Assembly (NCBI GenBank): GCA_022838965.1
Contig: JALHDK010000123.1
Coordinates: forward strand, 1-6,467
Source of the DNA: Actinomycetales bacterium
GTDB taxonomy: Bacteria; Actinomycetota; Actinomycetes; Actinomycetales; Actinomycetaceae
Length of the DNA stretch: 6,467 nucleotides
Direction of reading: 5' to 3'
The notes below the pieces were generated by a model. That model had not been told where the DNA came from and ran no database searches. It saw nothing but the letters and a program-made list of their open reading frames with translations. This document shows positions 1 to 6,467 of this stretch, in pieces (the stretch's first letter is position 1; the number at the start of each line of letters is the position of its first letter). Position numbers and translations under genes: made by a program.

Positions 1-71
1 AGGATTTCCCGTTCCACCGGATAGATATTTTCGATTTTGCTGGCGATGCGAAAGTCGAGCATTCGTTCCAT
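1..71 (-). CDS. 5' fragment of an unidentified gene (runs off the window)
   Basis: A minus-strand reading frame opens at ATG 71-69 and stays open for 23 complete codons to the window edge. It begins [20 protein letters not shown]. The ATG shares one base with the TGA (73-71) that ends the upstream frame, giving TGATG, an arrangement typical of translationally coupled operon genes. No clear Shine-Dalgarno sequence is visible before it, which also fits coupling. The residues are nothing like the Pro/Gly/Ala/Arg-rich linker expected at this point in an actinobacterial IF-2, and the DNA here is much less GC-rich (about 54% over 1-196) than the rest. The opening loosely recalls the first strand of RsbW/SpoIIAB-type HATPase anti-sigma proteins, but 23 residues are too few to assign a family. 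It probably belongs to another organism or locus joined here. Confidence 0.4.
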   Translation of the reverse strand, partial: MERMLDFRIASKIENIYPVEREI

Positions 72-385
72 CACACCATCACACGCATTTGGGTCGCGCG
101 AACGCAAAACCCACCGGCCCGCTCGTCTGCCATTTCCTCAGTACCGTAGACATGGTAGAGGCCAGTCTTCCACCCGTCAAGGGAAAATTCGCGTTGGGCC
201 GGACCGGCCGCCGGACCGGCCGCCGGAGTGGCCGGGAAGGCCTCACGAAGGCGCCGGACCACCGGTGCCTCCACGGTGGAGGACGCGGACTTCACGAATT
301 CGCCGAGCTCGCTCAGTTTCGCGAGCACGGTCTTGCTGTCGACACCGAGCTCCTTCGCGAGCTCGTGGACACGCAGCTTTGCCAC
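71..385 (-). CDS. infB: Translation initiation factor IF-2, N-terminal fragment fused to an unrelated tail
   Basis: IF-2 is the GTPase that delivers initiator fMet-tRNA to the 30S subunit. Only its N-terminal IF2_N helical module is present: residues 1-54 read [18 protein letters not shown] and continue through the conserved [11 protein letters not shown] stretch. The start is GTG 385, with AGGAG at 395-391 five bases upstream; the in-frame extension to 430 lacks this support. After A63 (codon 199-197) the frame carries 41 residues unlike IF-2 ([18 protein letters not shown] and so on) and stops at TGA 73-71. A normal actinobacterial IF-2 is roughly 900 or more residues, with a long Pro/Gly/Arg-rich linker and then G domains; none of that is here. 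The G+C fall and protein change coincide at about 190-199. infB is essential, so an intact copy must exist elsewhere if this joint is real. ylxR lies upstream, as usual. Confidence 0.85.
   Translation of the reverse strand: MAKLRVHELAKELGVDSKTVLAKLSELGEFVKSASSTVEAPVVRRLREAFPATPAAGPAAGPAQREFSLDGWKTGLYHVYGTEEMADERAGGFCVRATQMRVMV
201..224. repeat. Two perfect 12-base tandem repeats in infB
   Basis: The unit GGACCGGCCGCC occurs at 201-212 and again at 213-224. On the coding (minus) strand it gives the repeated tetrapeptide AAGP within residues 55-62 of IF-2. Short Ala/Gly/Pro repeats are normal at the start of the actinobacterial IF-2 linker. The repeat ends only a few bases from the point where IF-2 similarity and high G+C both stop, so it may have helped a misassembly or recombination. 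Confidence 0.8.
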
Positions 386-390
386 AAAAT

Positions 391-417
391 CTCCTGTCTC
401 GGCCGCTCCGAGGCAGG
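391..417 (-). promoter_or_regulatory. infB ribosome binding site inside a hairpin, in the ylxR-infB spacer
   Basis: The 86-base ylxR-infB spacer (386-471) holds AGGAG at 395-391, five bases before GTG 385. In the mRNA, arm CCTGCCTCGG (417-408) can pair with CCGAGACAGG (402-393) around loop AGCGG (407-403). Nine of ten positions pair, with one C-A mismatch. The 3' arm covers three bases of AGGAG, so folding would partly hide the ribosome binding site. The helix and the SD are visible in the sequence; any regulatory effect is inference. Confidence 0.4.
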
Positions 418-471
418 AACGGACCGTCAAATGTGCTGGCAGCTCATCGCTGGGTACTCATGGGGTGCCCA

Positions 472-783
472 TCAGCTTCCAACCCGCTTCCCTGGGTCGT
501 GGCCGTTGTCGGCCCGGTCGTGTGTGGCGATCGACGATCGCTCGATGGCCTCGATCTGCTGATCGAGGAGGTCGTCGTACGTGAACCGCCCCCGGAGGGC
601 GCGGTCGAAAGCACGGCGACGGCGTGCGTTCTCCAGACAGTGGCGGCGGGGGTGCAGCCACGTCCCACGACCTGGCATCACTCCCCTCGTGTCCAGGACG
701 ATGTGATCGCCACGAGCCACGAGTCGAATGAGGTTCGATCGCGAGTCACGTTCCCGGCATCCCACGCAGGTCCGCACAGGCAC
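472..783 (-). CDS. ylxR: YlxR family RNA-binding protein (DUF448; RnpM-like)
   Basis: This is a small basic protein of 103 residues, within the usual 90-110 for the family. Diagnostic motifs are visible: RTCVGCR at residues 4-10, GRGTWLHP at 38-45, and RRRAFDRALR at about 55-64. YlxR proteins are compact cytoplasmic RNA-binding proteins coded between nusA and infB. In Firmicutes the protein has been named RnpM because it binds and modulates RNase P RNA; whether that holds in actinomycetes is not shown here. I chose GTG 783 because GGAAGG (794-789) lies five bases upstream. The in-frame GTG at 789 would sit directly on that SD, and the longer form would add only two residues. A 35-base gap separates it from nusA, so co-transcription is very likely. 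The last 20 residues are polar and probably disordered. Confidence 0.93.
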   Translation of the reverse strand: MPVRTCVGCRERDSRSNLIRLVARGDHIVLDTRGVMPGRGTWLHPRRHCLENARRRRAFDRALRGRFTYDDLLDQQIEAIERSSIATHDRADNGHDPGKRVGS

Positions 784-818
784 GTGCACCTTCCGGAAGT
801 GTAGCGTGTTCTCCTCCG

Positions 819-1871
819 TCAGGGGACACCGGGCCCTTCCTGCGCAGCGGCGTCATCGCTCACACTCTCCGCCTCGTCCCGCCCCGGTTCGGAGGTGGGG
901 TGCGCCACCTCCGTGTCGGAGTGGATGTCGATCCGCCATCCTGTCAGGCGTGCCGCCAGCCGCGCGTTCTGGCCCTCCTTGCCGATGGCCAGCGATAGCT
1001 GGTAGTCCGGCACGATGACCCGGGCCGTCCGGGTCTCGGGCGAGACGATCTCCACTGAGGTCACCCGCGCGGGCGAGAGTGCGGCTGCCACGAACTGGGC
1101 GGGATCCTCGGACCAGCTCACGATGTCGATCTTCTCGCCCTGCAGCTCGTTCATCACGGCACGCACACGCTGCCCCATCGGCCCGATGCACGCGCCCTTG
1201 GCGTTGAAGCCCGGAATCCGGGAAGTGACGGCCATCTTGGTCCGGTGGCCCGCCTCCCGCGCCAGGGCTGCGATCTCCACCGTTCCGTCCGCGATCTCCG
1301 GGACCTCGAGGGCGAACAGCCGCCTCACCAGGTTGGGGTGGGATCGCGAGAGTGTGATGAGCGGACCCTTCGGCCCCCGGGTGACATCCAGCACGTAGCA
1401 CCGGATCCGGTCGCCGTGGACGTACCGTTCGCCCGGCACCTGTTCGTGGACGGGCAGCACCGCCTCGATGTCCCCCACGTTGACCATGACGTTGCGCGTG
1501 GAGCGGTCGGCCTGGATGACACCCGCGATGGTGTCCCCCGCCTTGCCGCGGTACGCCCCCAGGATCTGCGCATCCTCCGCGTCCCGCAGCCGCTGCATGA
1601 TGACGGACCGCGCCGTCGCTGTGGCGATGCGGCCGAATCCCGAGGGGGTGTCGTCGAACTCGCCCACCGGATTGCCGTCCTCGTCGACCTCGGTGGCCAT
1701 CACCCTGACCTCGCCGGTCCGCGCGTTCACCTCGACGCGGGCCTGGCCGATGGCGCCCGGCTGGCGATGATAGGCGACCAGGAGGGCCTCCTCGATCGCG
1801 GAGAGCAGGGTGAGCAGGGGGATCCCGCGCTCCGTCTCCACCATGCGCAGAGCGGCCATGTCGATGTCCAC
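819..1871 (-). CDS. nusA: Transcription elongation/termination/antitermination factor NusA
   Basis: NusA binds RNA polymerase and nascent RNA, modulating pausing, intrinsic termination and rRNA antitermination. The 350 residues match the short actinobacterial form (about 330-350) that lacks the C-terminal repeats of E. coli NusA. In order: an N-terminal polymerase-binding domain (about 1-105) beginning [18 protein letters not shown]; an S1 domain (about 110-177) with [22 protein letters not shown]1 (about 190-270) with [18 protein letters not shown] and the GxxG-type loop CIGPMGQRV (228-235); KH2 (about 275-318) with [18 protein letters not shown]; and an acidic tail from about 320. The start is GTG 1871, chosen for AGGAG at 1880-1876 with a 4-base spacer; ATG 1859 would be too far from it. 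The rimP stop (1875-1873) lies one base upstream, indicating translational coupling. No key motif is missing. Confidence 0.97.
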   Translation of the reverse strand: MDIDMAALRMVETERGIPLLTLLSAIEEALLVAYHRQPGAIGQARVEVNARTGEVRVMATEVDEDGNPVGEFDDTPSGFGRIATATARSVIMQRLRDAEDAQILGAYRGKAGDTIAGVIQADRSTRNVMVNVGDIEAVLPVHEQVPGERYVHGDRIRCYVLDVTRGPKGPLITLSRSHPNLVRRLFALEVPEIADGTVEIAALAREAGHRTKMAVTSRIPGFNAKGACIGPMGQRVRAVMNELQGEKIDIVSWSEDPAQFVAAALSPARVTSVEIVSPETRTARVIVPDYQLSLAIGKEGQNARLAARLTGWRIDIHSDTEVAHPTSEPGRDEAESVSDDAAAQEGPGVP

Positions 1872-1872
1872 G

Positions 1873-2328
1873 TCACTCCTCTCCGGGGGCCAGTTCCACC
1901 TGGGTCACGGCCCGGTCGATCTCGGACAGCGCGATCGTCTCGCCATCGAGCACGATCGCGTCCTCCCCTGCATCCTGGAGGCGCCCGATGCGGGTACCAG
2001 CCGCCGTCGTCACGGCGACGAGGCGGCCGACGGCGCGGCGGAAGTGCCGCGGCGTGGTGAGCGGCCGGCCGACGCCGGGAGTCGTGACCTCGAGAGTGTA
2101 GGTTCCGGAGACGAGATCGTGGGCATCGAGCACGTGCGAGATCTCGCGCGACACGTCCGCCAGTGCGTCGGAGGACACCCCGCCGGGACCGTCCGGCAGG
2201 TCGACCACCACGCGGACGACGCGTCGCCGGCCGGCCGCCGCCACCGACACCCCCTCGACCAGGAGGCCCGCCCGGCTGACGACGGGCTCGAGGTGCCTGA
2301 GCAGCTCGTCCTGCCGCGCGCGTGCCAT
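1873..2328 (-). CDS. rimP: Ribosome maturation factor RimP
   Basis: RimP binds the 30S subunit during assembly and aids its maturation. The 151 residues fit the two-domain family: an alpha/beta N-terminal domain (about 1-85) and an Sm-like beta-barrel C-terminal domain (about 88-150). The family signature is clear: [20 protein letters not shown] leads into [13 protein letters not shown] (78-90), then RHFRRAVGR. The start is ATG 2328, preceded by a full AGGAGG (2341-2336) with a 7-base spacer. The open frame continues upstream to 2679, but that part is antisense to the lipoprotein gene and has no family similarity. It is the first gene of the rimP-nusA-ylxR-infB cluster, so the promoter should lie in the 92-base divergent spacer to its right. 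The stop is one base from the nusA start. Confidence 0.96.
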   Translation of the reverse strand: MARARQDELLRHLEPVVSRAGLLVEGVSVAAAGRRRVVRVVVDLPDGPGGVSSDALADVSREISHVLDAHDLVSGTYTLEVTTPGVGRPLTTPRHFRRAVGRLVAVTTAAGTRIGRLQDAGEDAIVLDGETIALSEIDRAVTQVELAPGEE

Positions 2329-2420
2329 CCCCGGTCCTCCTCTGGAGTTCTCAACCGTCATGGTAACCCGTGCCGGCAGACCGCTGCATGGCGGCCCGCG
2401 CGTGGGGCAGGATCGATCCT
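2329..2420. promoter_or_regulatory. Divergent intergenic region between rimP and the lipoprotein gene
   Basis: Both neighbouring genes are transcribed outward from these 92 bases, so promoters for both are expected here. On the minus strand TACCAT (2365-2360) fits a TAnnnT -10 box for rimP, with no convincing -35. The rimP SD is AGGAGG at 2341-2336. On the plus strand the lipoprotein start GTG 2421 has a modest AGGA (2409-2412), which lies inside a perfect 12-base palindrome. Promoter positions are guesses; the SD sites and the divergent layout are direct observations. Confidence 0.4.
2409..2420. repeat. Perfect 12-base palindrome at the lipoprotein start
   Basis: AGGATCGATCCT reads the same on both strands and ends at the base just before GTG 2421. 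It includes the probable AGGA ribosome binding site. Without a loop it is a poor RNA hairpin, so a dimeric DNA-binding protein or chance are the likelier explanations. Confidence 0.45.
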
Positions 2421-3269
2421 GTGAGGAGACTGCTCGTGCTGGCCGTGGCGGCGCTGCTCGCGGGTTGTGGTCTTCGCCTCGACAGCCCCGACCCGACGCC
2501 GTCGCCCCCCTCTGCCGACGAGGTGGCACGACAGCGGGAGGCGCTGCGTGCGGAGGCTCTGGCGCGGCTGCCGCACGGGGGTGAGGAGGCGCTCGTCGCC
2601 GTCGCCCTCCATGCGGGACAGCAGCTGGACGCGCTGGGAGGAGTGTGGGTGGCCTGGCCGGCCGGGGACGGCCCCTCACCCACGGACGCCCCCGCCGCGG
2701 ACATCGTCATCGGGCCCGGCGCCACCGGTGTCCTCGAGGCCCTGGACGAGGGCATTCCCGACCTCGTCGCGGCCACCCGGGAGGCGGAGGATCCGGCCCT
2801 CGCCCGCCTCTTCGCGGCGATCGCGACAGCACGGACCGCCGACGCGGAGCGCCTCGCGACCGCCGTCGGCGTGCCACGGGACATCCCGCCCATGCCCTCC
2901 GTGATCACGGCCACTGTCCCGGAGGTCGTCCGGTCCCTCGACGCGACGGCGTGGCTCATCGAGGCGATCGCCGCGCGGAGGCGCGCGGCTGGCGAGGATG
3001 CGGGCGCCCTGATCGAGCGCGCCGCCGAGCTGCGCCGCCTGGCCGAGGCGACCGTGACGGCCAACGGGTGGGTGGACGCCGACCCGCGCGACCCGTGGTA
3101 CCCCGTCTCCGAGGCCGACGACGCGGCCGGGCTCGAGGCGAACCTCGCCCGCGCCCTGGTGGCGGCGATCGGGGAGAGCGCGGCACGCGAGAGCCTGCTC
3201 GCAGCGGCGCGGACGAGCGCAGTGCTCGCGGCCCGGGGCGGTGCCGAGGTGGGGGCGCTTCCCGGCGTC
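2421..3269 (+). CDS. Putative alanine-rich lipoprotein, DUF4439 (ferritin-like) type; stop codon missing
   Basis: From GTG 2421 the protein starts [17 protein letters not shown]: two arginines, a short hydrophobic stretch and lipobox LAGC with acceptor Cys16, so it should be exported and lipid-anchored. A Pro/Ser-rich linker (21-32) follows. The remainder is almost entirely Ala/Glu/Arg-rich helix, with a C-terminal segment (about 165-280: [35 protein letters not shown]) resembling the four-helix DUF4439 fold found in alanine-rich proteins beside actinobacterial proS. The function of that family is unknown. Homologs usually end soon after a Pro-Gly pair, here ALPGV at residues 279-283 (to 3269), which is why I end it there. 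No stop codon follows: the frame stays open to TGA 4995-4997, but everything past about 3270 is antisense to proS. It is convergent with proS and divergent from rimP. The 3' end looks deleted or misjoined. The lipoprotein call is firm, the domain call moderate. Confidence 0.7.
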
Positions 3270-5015
3270 GGCGAGCGGCAGCTCCTGCCGCTCCCCGGTC
3301 CTCCGCGCCCGCACCTCCACCATCCCGTTGACGAGCCCGCGGCCCACCACGACGACCCACGGCACACCGAGCAGTTCCGCATCGGCGAACTTGACGCCTG
3401 CACTCACGCGGGGCCGGTCGTCGAGAATCACCTCGACACCGGCGGCCTCGAGCGCGGCGGCCAGACCCTCCGCCGCCTCGAAGATGGCGGCCTCCTTGCC
3501 GGTGGCCACGATGTGCACGTGGGCGGGCGCCACCTGGACCGGCCATGCGAGCCCGAAGTCGTCGTGGTGCGCCTCCGCGATGGCCGCGACCGCCCGCGAA
3601 ACACCGATCCCGTACGACCCCATCGTGACGGTCGTCGCCTTGCCGTTCTGGTCGAGGACCGCGAGACCGAAGGCCTCCGCGTACTTCCGGCCGAGCTGGA
3701 AAATGTGTCCAACCTCGATGCCGCGCGCGATCTCGAGCGGCCCGGAGCCGTCGGGGGCCGGATCCCCGTCGCGGACCTCCGCCACCTCGACGGTCCCGTC
3801 CGCAGTGAAGTCCCGGCCCGCCACCAGGCCGAAGTCGTGGGTGTCAGGGACGTTGCCGCCCGCGATCCAGGACGTGCCGGGCACGATCCGGGGGTCGATG
3901 AGGAATCGCACGGCTCCGCCCGTGCCATCGGCGTTCCGGGGGTGTCCATTCGGGCCGAGCACGCCGGGACCGATGTACCCCTTCACCAGTTCGGGGTGCG
4001 TGCGGAAGTCCTCCTCCCCCGCGGTTTCGACGACGGCGGGGGCGAAGGCCGCCTCGAGCCGCTTCGGATCGACCTGCCGGTCTCCCGGCACGCCGACGAC
4101 GACGACCTCCCGCTCGCCGTCGGGGTGCGTCAGCGCGAGGACGACCACCTTCAGCGTGTCCGCCGCCACCCAGGCACGGTCCTCACGCGGGTAGTGGAGG
4201 TTCGCGAACGTGACGAGCGATTCGATGGTCTCCGCGCCGGGCGTCGCGAGCTTCCGGGCCGGCTGCATGTGGGTGAAGTCGCGCGCCGGTGGCGCGACCG
4301 TGGTCACTGCCTCGACATTGGCGGCGTACCCGCCGGGAGAGCGGACGAAGGTGTCCTCGCCGACCGGCGTCGGATGCAGGAACTCTTCGGACCGGGATCC
4401 TCCCATCGCCCCCGACATCGCCGAGCAGATGACGACGTCCAGCCCCAGACGCCGGAAGATCCGCTGGTAGGCGCCCCGCTGGGCGGCGTACGACACGGCG
4501 AGGGCCTCGTCGTCCATGTCGAACGAGTACGCGTCCTTCATGACGAACTCGCGGCCACGCAGCAGGCCCGCCCGTGGGCGCGCCTCGTCCCGGTACTTCG
4601 TCTGGATCTGGTAGAGGGTCAGCGGCAGGTCCTTGTAGGACGAGCACATGTCCTTGACCAGCAGGGTGAACATCTCCTCGTGGGTGGGTGCCAGGAGGTA
4701 GTCGTTGTCCTTGCGGTCCTTGAGGCGGAACAGGTTCGGGCCGTACCCGGCCCAGCGGCCCGTCTCCTCGTACGGTTCACGCGGCAGCAGTGCCGGGAAG
4801 TGCACCTCCTGCGCGCCGATGGCCGCCATCTCCTCCCGGATGATCGCCTCGATCTTGCCGAGGACCGCGAGCCCGAGCGGCAGCCAGGTGTAGATCCCGG
4901 GTGCGGCGCGGCGGATGTAGCCGGCCCGCACGAGGAGCCTGTGGCTGGCGACCTCGGCATCGACCGGATCCTCGCGCAGCGTACGGACGAACAGTGAGGA
5001 CATTCGTGTGGGCAC
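2676..5015 (-). CDS. proS: Prolyl-tRNA synthetase (bacterial type, with editing domain); natural 3' end lost
   Basis: This class II enzyme charges tRNA-Pro with proline. From GTG 5015: [20 protein letters not shown] (24-43) leads into motif 1; YLLAPTHEE (106-114); motif 2 with [20 protein letters not shown] (141-160); an inserted editing domain (about 225-400, the INS domain that hydrolyses Ala-tRNA-Pro); [15 protein letters not shown] (436-450); motif 3 [16 protein letters not shown] (466-481); and an anticodon-binding domain (about 495-585) ending [19 protein letters not shown]. That is 584 residues (to about 3264), the usual length. No stop follows. The frame runs another 195 codons to TGA 2678-2676, but that tail is the antisense of the lipoprotein gene, so the true end is missing. 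The start is GTG 5015 because homologs begin with the same few residues before [14 protein letters not shown] 5003 is the alternative, and the open frame to 5129 is only upstream gene sequence. No SD is seen. Confidence 0.93.
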   Translation of the reverse strand: MPTRMSSLFVRTLREDPVDAEVASHRLLVRAGYIRRAAPGIYTWLPLGLAVLGKIEAIIREEMAAIGAQEVHFPALLPREPYEETGRWAGYGPNLFRLKDRKDNDYLLAPTHEEMFTLLVKDMCSSYKDLPLTLYQIQTKYRDEARPRAGLLRGREFVMKDAYSFDMDDEALAVSYAAQRGAYQRIFRRLGLDVVICSAMSGAMGGSRSEEFLHPTPVGEDTFVRSPGGYAANVEAVTTVAPPARDFTHMQPARKLATPGAETIESLVTFANLHYPREDRAWVAADTLKVVVLALTHPDGEREVVVVGVPGDRQVDPKRLEAAFAPAVVETAGEEDFRTHPELVKGYIGPGVLGPNGHPRNADGTGGAVRFLIDPRIVPGTSWIAGGNVPDTHDFGLVAGRDFTADGTVEVAEVRDGDPAPDGSGPLEIARGIEVGHIFQLGRKYAEAFGLAVLDQNGKATTVTMGSYGIGVSRAVAAIAEAHHDDFGLAWPVQVAPAHVHIVATGKEAAIFEAAEGLAAALEAAGVEVILDDRPRVSAGVKFADAELLGVPWVVVVGRGLVNGMVEVRARRTGERQELPLADAGKRPHLGTAPGREHCARPRRCEQALACRALPDRRHQGAGEVRLEPGRVVGLGDGVPRVARVGVHPPVGRHGRLGQAAQLGGALDQGARILASRAPPRGDRLDEPRRRVEGPDDLRDSGRDHGGHGRDVPWHADGGREALRVGGPCCRDRREEAGEGRILRLPGGRDEVGNALVQGLEDTGGAGPDDDVRGGGVRG
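3273..3293. repeat. Perfect inverted repeat, 9-base arms with a 3-base loop, at the proS 3' end
   Basis: GAGCGGCAG (3273-3281) and CTGCCGCTC (3285-3293) are exact reverse complements around CTC. On the minus strand the repeat codes ERQELPL near the ProRS C-terminus. As RNA it would be a very stable hairpin on either strand and sits where two convergent genes meet, so it could act as a bidirectional terminator. There is no U-tract, and it lies inside coding sequence, so the terminator role is only a possibility. Confidence 0.45.
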
Positions 5016-5055
5016 GAGCCCAAGGGTACCTGCTGCGCGCGGGTGCCCCGCCGCG
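5016..5055 (-). promoter_or_regulatory. Possible -10 box for a leaderless proS transcript
   Basis: In the 40 bases between the GNAT stop and GTG 5015 there is no Shine-Dalgarno at usable spacing; an AGG near 5030 is about 14 bases away. TACCCT (5028-5023) fits the TAnnnT -10 consensus and lies seven bases before the GTG. That is the geometry of leaderless transcripts, which are common in actinomycetes. No -35 is evident. Read-through from ispG-GNAT is the alternative. Confidence 0.3.
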
Positions 5056-5910
5056 TCAGAAGAGCACCGTGGCGTACGTCCCCACGGGAACGAAGCCCAC
5101 CTTCGCGTAGACCGCGCGGGCCGCCACATTGAAGTCGTTCACGTACAGGGACACCGTCGGAGCGACGTGGGCCTGGATGTGGTCCACCACGGCGGCCATC
5201 GCCGCCGTCGCCAGTCCCCGTCCCCGCAGGGCGGGATGCACCCACACGCCCTGGACCTGCGCCATGCCGTCCCAGAGGGCGCCGATGTCGGCCTTGAAGA
5301 CCACGCGCGGCGCACCACCGCCCTCGTCGGTCACCATGTAGGAGCGCCGGGACGCCAGGAGACCGCGAACGTACTGCGCGTAGCCGCCGCCGCTGCGCGT
5401 CGGGTCGTAGCCAACCTCCTCGGTGAACATCGCGACCGACGCCGGAAAGAGGATCTCGAAATCGGCAGGACCGGCGACCCGCACGCGCGGCTCCCGCGGC
5501 ACGGTGGGCCGGGTGGTGGTCACCAGCGCCGGCTGGTTCGGACGGATCTCCCGCGGGATCGGCCACCAGCCGGAGAGCTCCGCCCACAGCGCCTCGACGA
5601 GCTCGGCCGATCCGACCAGCGAGGAGGACCGCCGGCCGCGGCGTCGCACCCAGGTCGCGAGCACCGGCATCGCCTCGAGCGCCCCGACCGGCACCAGGTT
5701 CGCGCCCGCCCAGCACACCGCCGTGAGCCGCCCCTCGTCCTCGACCCCCAGCATCTGGGCGCCCTCGGACCCGCGGCCCAGCGCGTCGAGGTGGACGGCC
5801 GCGAGGATCGAGGTGACCGGGCGGGCCCGCATCAGCGCTTCCGCCTCGCTCCGGTCGAGCTCGGTCAGTGGACGTACCCGCGCCGTCGCCCGGGACCAGG
5901 GCGCGCGCAC
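5056..5910 (-). CDS. GNAT family N-acetyltransferase with N-terminal DUF4081 domain
   Basis: At 284 residues this has the two-part build of the actinobacterial protein coded next to ispG (the mycobacterial relative is Rv2867c). Residues about 1-135 form the DUF4081 region ([20 protein letters not shown] at 53-72, then a Trp-rich [20 protein letters not shown]). Residues about 142-284 form a GNAT acetyl-CoA-binding domain: motif [17 protein letters not shown] (219-234) with the pyrophosphate-binding RGRGLA loop, and motif [21 protein letters not shown] (253-272). It should be a cytoplasmic acetyltransferase; the substrate is unknown. The start GTG 5910 directly follows the ispG stop (TGAGTG). 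No SD and no other early start codon is visible, so translation is probably coupled to ispG. Both CoA motifs look intact. Confidence 0.92.
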   Translation of the reverse strand: MRAPWSRATARVRPLTELDRSEAEALMRARPVTSILAAVHLDALGRGSEGAQMLGVEDEGRLTAVCWAGANLVPVGALEAMPVLATWVRRRGRRSSSLVGSAELVEALWAELSGWWPIPREIRPNQPALVTTTRPTVPREPRVRVAGPADFEILFPASVAMFTEEVGYDPTRSGGGYAQYVRGLLASRRSYMVTDEGGGAPRVVFKADIGALWDGMAQVQGVWVHPALRGRGLATAAMAAVVDHIQAHVAPTVSLYVNDFNVAARAVYAKVGFVPVGTYATVLF

Positions 5911-6467
5911 TCAGCCGAGAGTGACCGACGGGACCCCGTCGTCGCCGGCCGCCTCGAACTCGGCCGCAAGGCGGTTGGCCTCGGCGATCAGGGTCTCCAC
6001 GATCTGGTCCTCGGGCACGGTCCGGATGACTTCGCCCTTGACGAAGATCTGGCCCTTGCCGTTTCCCGATGCCACCCCGAGATCGGCCTCCCTCGCCTCC
6101 CCCGGACCGTTGACGATGCACCCCATGACGGCGACCCGCAACGGGACGGTCATCCCTTCCAGGGCCGCGGTCACCGCGTTGGCGAGCTCGTACACGTCCA
6201 CCTGCGCCCTCCCGCAGGACGGGCAGGAGACGATCTCGAGTTTGCGGGGCTTGAGGTTGAGCGACTCGAGGATCTGGTTGCCGACCTTCACCTCCTCGAC
6301 CGGGGGGGCCGACAGCGAGACCCGGATCGTGTCCCCGATGCCCTTCGAGAGCAGGGCACCGAAGGCGACGGCGGACTTGATCGTTCCCTGGAACGCGGGG
6401 CCGGCCTCGGTGACTCCCAGGTGGAGCGGCCAGTCGCCGCGCTCGGAGAGCATCTCGTAGGCGCGGA
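5911..6467 (-). CDS. ispG: 4-hydroxy-3-methylbut-2-en-1-yl diphosphate synthase IspG/GcpE, C-terminal part
   Basis: IspG is the penultimate enzyme of the MEP isoprenoid pathway, converting MEcPP to HMBPP with a [4Fe-4S] cluster and ferredoxin or flavodoxin electrons. The 185 codons here cover the later part of the TIM barrel, starting inside the window edge at [20 protein letters not shown], and the C-terminal cluster domain. All three cluster cysteines are visible: two in SCPSCGR and one in [10 protein letters not shown], whose glutamate is the family's fourth ligand. Family landmarks [20 protein letters not shown] and [11 protein letters not shown] are also clear. The frame is open at the right edge with no start, so the N-terminal half lies outside the window. 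It is the upstream member of an ispG-GNAT pair, and its TGA (5913-5911) touches the next start. Confidence 0.97.
   Translation of the reverse strand, partial: RAYEMLSERGDWPLHLGVTEAGPAFQGTIKSAVAFGALLSKGIGDTIRVSLSAPPVEEVKVGNQILESLNLKPRKLEIVSCPSCGRAQVDVYELANAVTAALEGMTVPLRVAVMGCIVNGPGEAREADLGVASGNGKGQIFVKGEVIRTVPEDQIVETLIAEANRLAAEFEAAGDDGVPSVTLG

Noticed and set aside
1..200. A simple frameshift within infB
   Set aside because: No minus-strand frame in 1-196 shows the Pro/Gly/Ala/Arg-rich IF-2 linker, and base composition changes as well, so an indel alone does not explain it.
37..804. Plus-strand frame opposite infB and ylxR
   Set aside because: It is antisense to well-recognised YlxR and IF2_N coding sequence and has low-complexity Arg/Pro content with no family motifs.
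819..1871. NusA truncated at the C-terminus
   Set aside because: About 350 residues without the C-terminal repeats is normal for actinobacterial NusA; the NTD, S1, KH1 and KH2 are all present.
2676..3260. A 195-residue C-terminal ProRS extension as a new domain
   Set aside because: Its Arg/Gly/Pro-rich residues are exactly what antisense of the Ala-rich lipoprotein gene gives, and ProRS already has full length at residue 584. Kept only as a finding about the missing stop.
2370..4997. An 875-residue plus-strand reading frame
   Set aside because: Only 2421-3269 has its own protein character (signal peptide, lipobox, Ala-rich helices). The remainder is codon-register antisense of proS, which has all ProRS motifs.
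5423..6460. Long plus-strand frame opposite the GNAT gene and ispG, and the minus-strand frame at 4619-6121
   Set aside because: Both are out-of-frame shadows of strongly supported genes and are rich in Ser/Arg/Pro, as expected of high-GC shadow frames.
1..6467. CRISPR array, tRNA, rRNA, insertion sequence, prophage or defence genes
   Set aside because: No spaced repeats, no tRNA-like cloverleaf and no transposase or terminal inverted repeats were seen. The content is core housekeeping genes.

Overview
The window looks like chromosome from a high-GC actinomycete (Actinomycetota, perhaps Micrococcales; the genus cannot be fixed from sequence alone). The basis is strong GC bias (sample lines near 80% G+C by hand count), frequent GTG starts, a short actinobacterial-type NusA without C-terminal repeats, a DUF4081-type GNAT protein beside ispG, and the gene order ispG - GNAT - proS - (convergent alanine-rich lipoprotein) - rimP - nusA - ylxR - infB, which follows the actinobacterial pattern as I know it.

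Layout, right to left along the minus strand. The window opens inside ispG (MEP isoprenoid pathway, 5911-6467, C-terminal part). Its stop codon touches the GTG start of a two-domain acetyltransferase (5056-5910). After 40 bases comes prolyl-tRNA synthetase (start 5015). On the plus strand, a lipoprotein gene (2421 to about 3269) runs head-on into proS. A 92-base divergent spacer then leads to the minus-strand rimP (1873-2328), nusA (819-1871), ylxR (472-783) and infB (start 385) cluster. This is the classic module for ribosome maturation, transcription elongation and antitermination, and translation initiation. rimP and nusA are separated by one base.

Two places are not normal. (1) infB is cut after about 63 codons. 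From about position 197 leftward the DNA falls to roughly 54% G+C and no longer resembles IF-2. The infB frame runs 41 unrelated codons to a stop, and that stop overlaps the ATG of another unrelated reading frame (TGATG) that leaves the window. This looks like a foreign joint, either an assembly chimera at a contig end or a true rearrangement. (2) proS and the convergent lipoprotein gene meet at about 3261-3272 with neither having a stop codon. Each reading frame continues as the antisense shadow of the other. The minus strand has no stop in any frame from 3270 down to 2956, so a single-base frameshift cannot restore a proS end. A deletion or misjoin between the two 3' ends fits best.

I see no tRNA, rRNA, CRISPR array or insertion sequence, and no convincing new biological system. 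The unusual content is the two joints, a hairpin over the infB ribosome binding site, a palindrome at the lipoprotein start, and a possibly leaderless proS.
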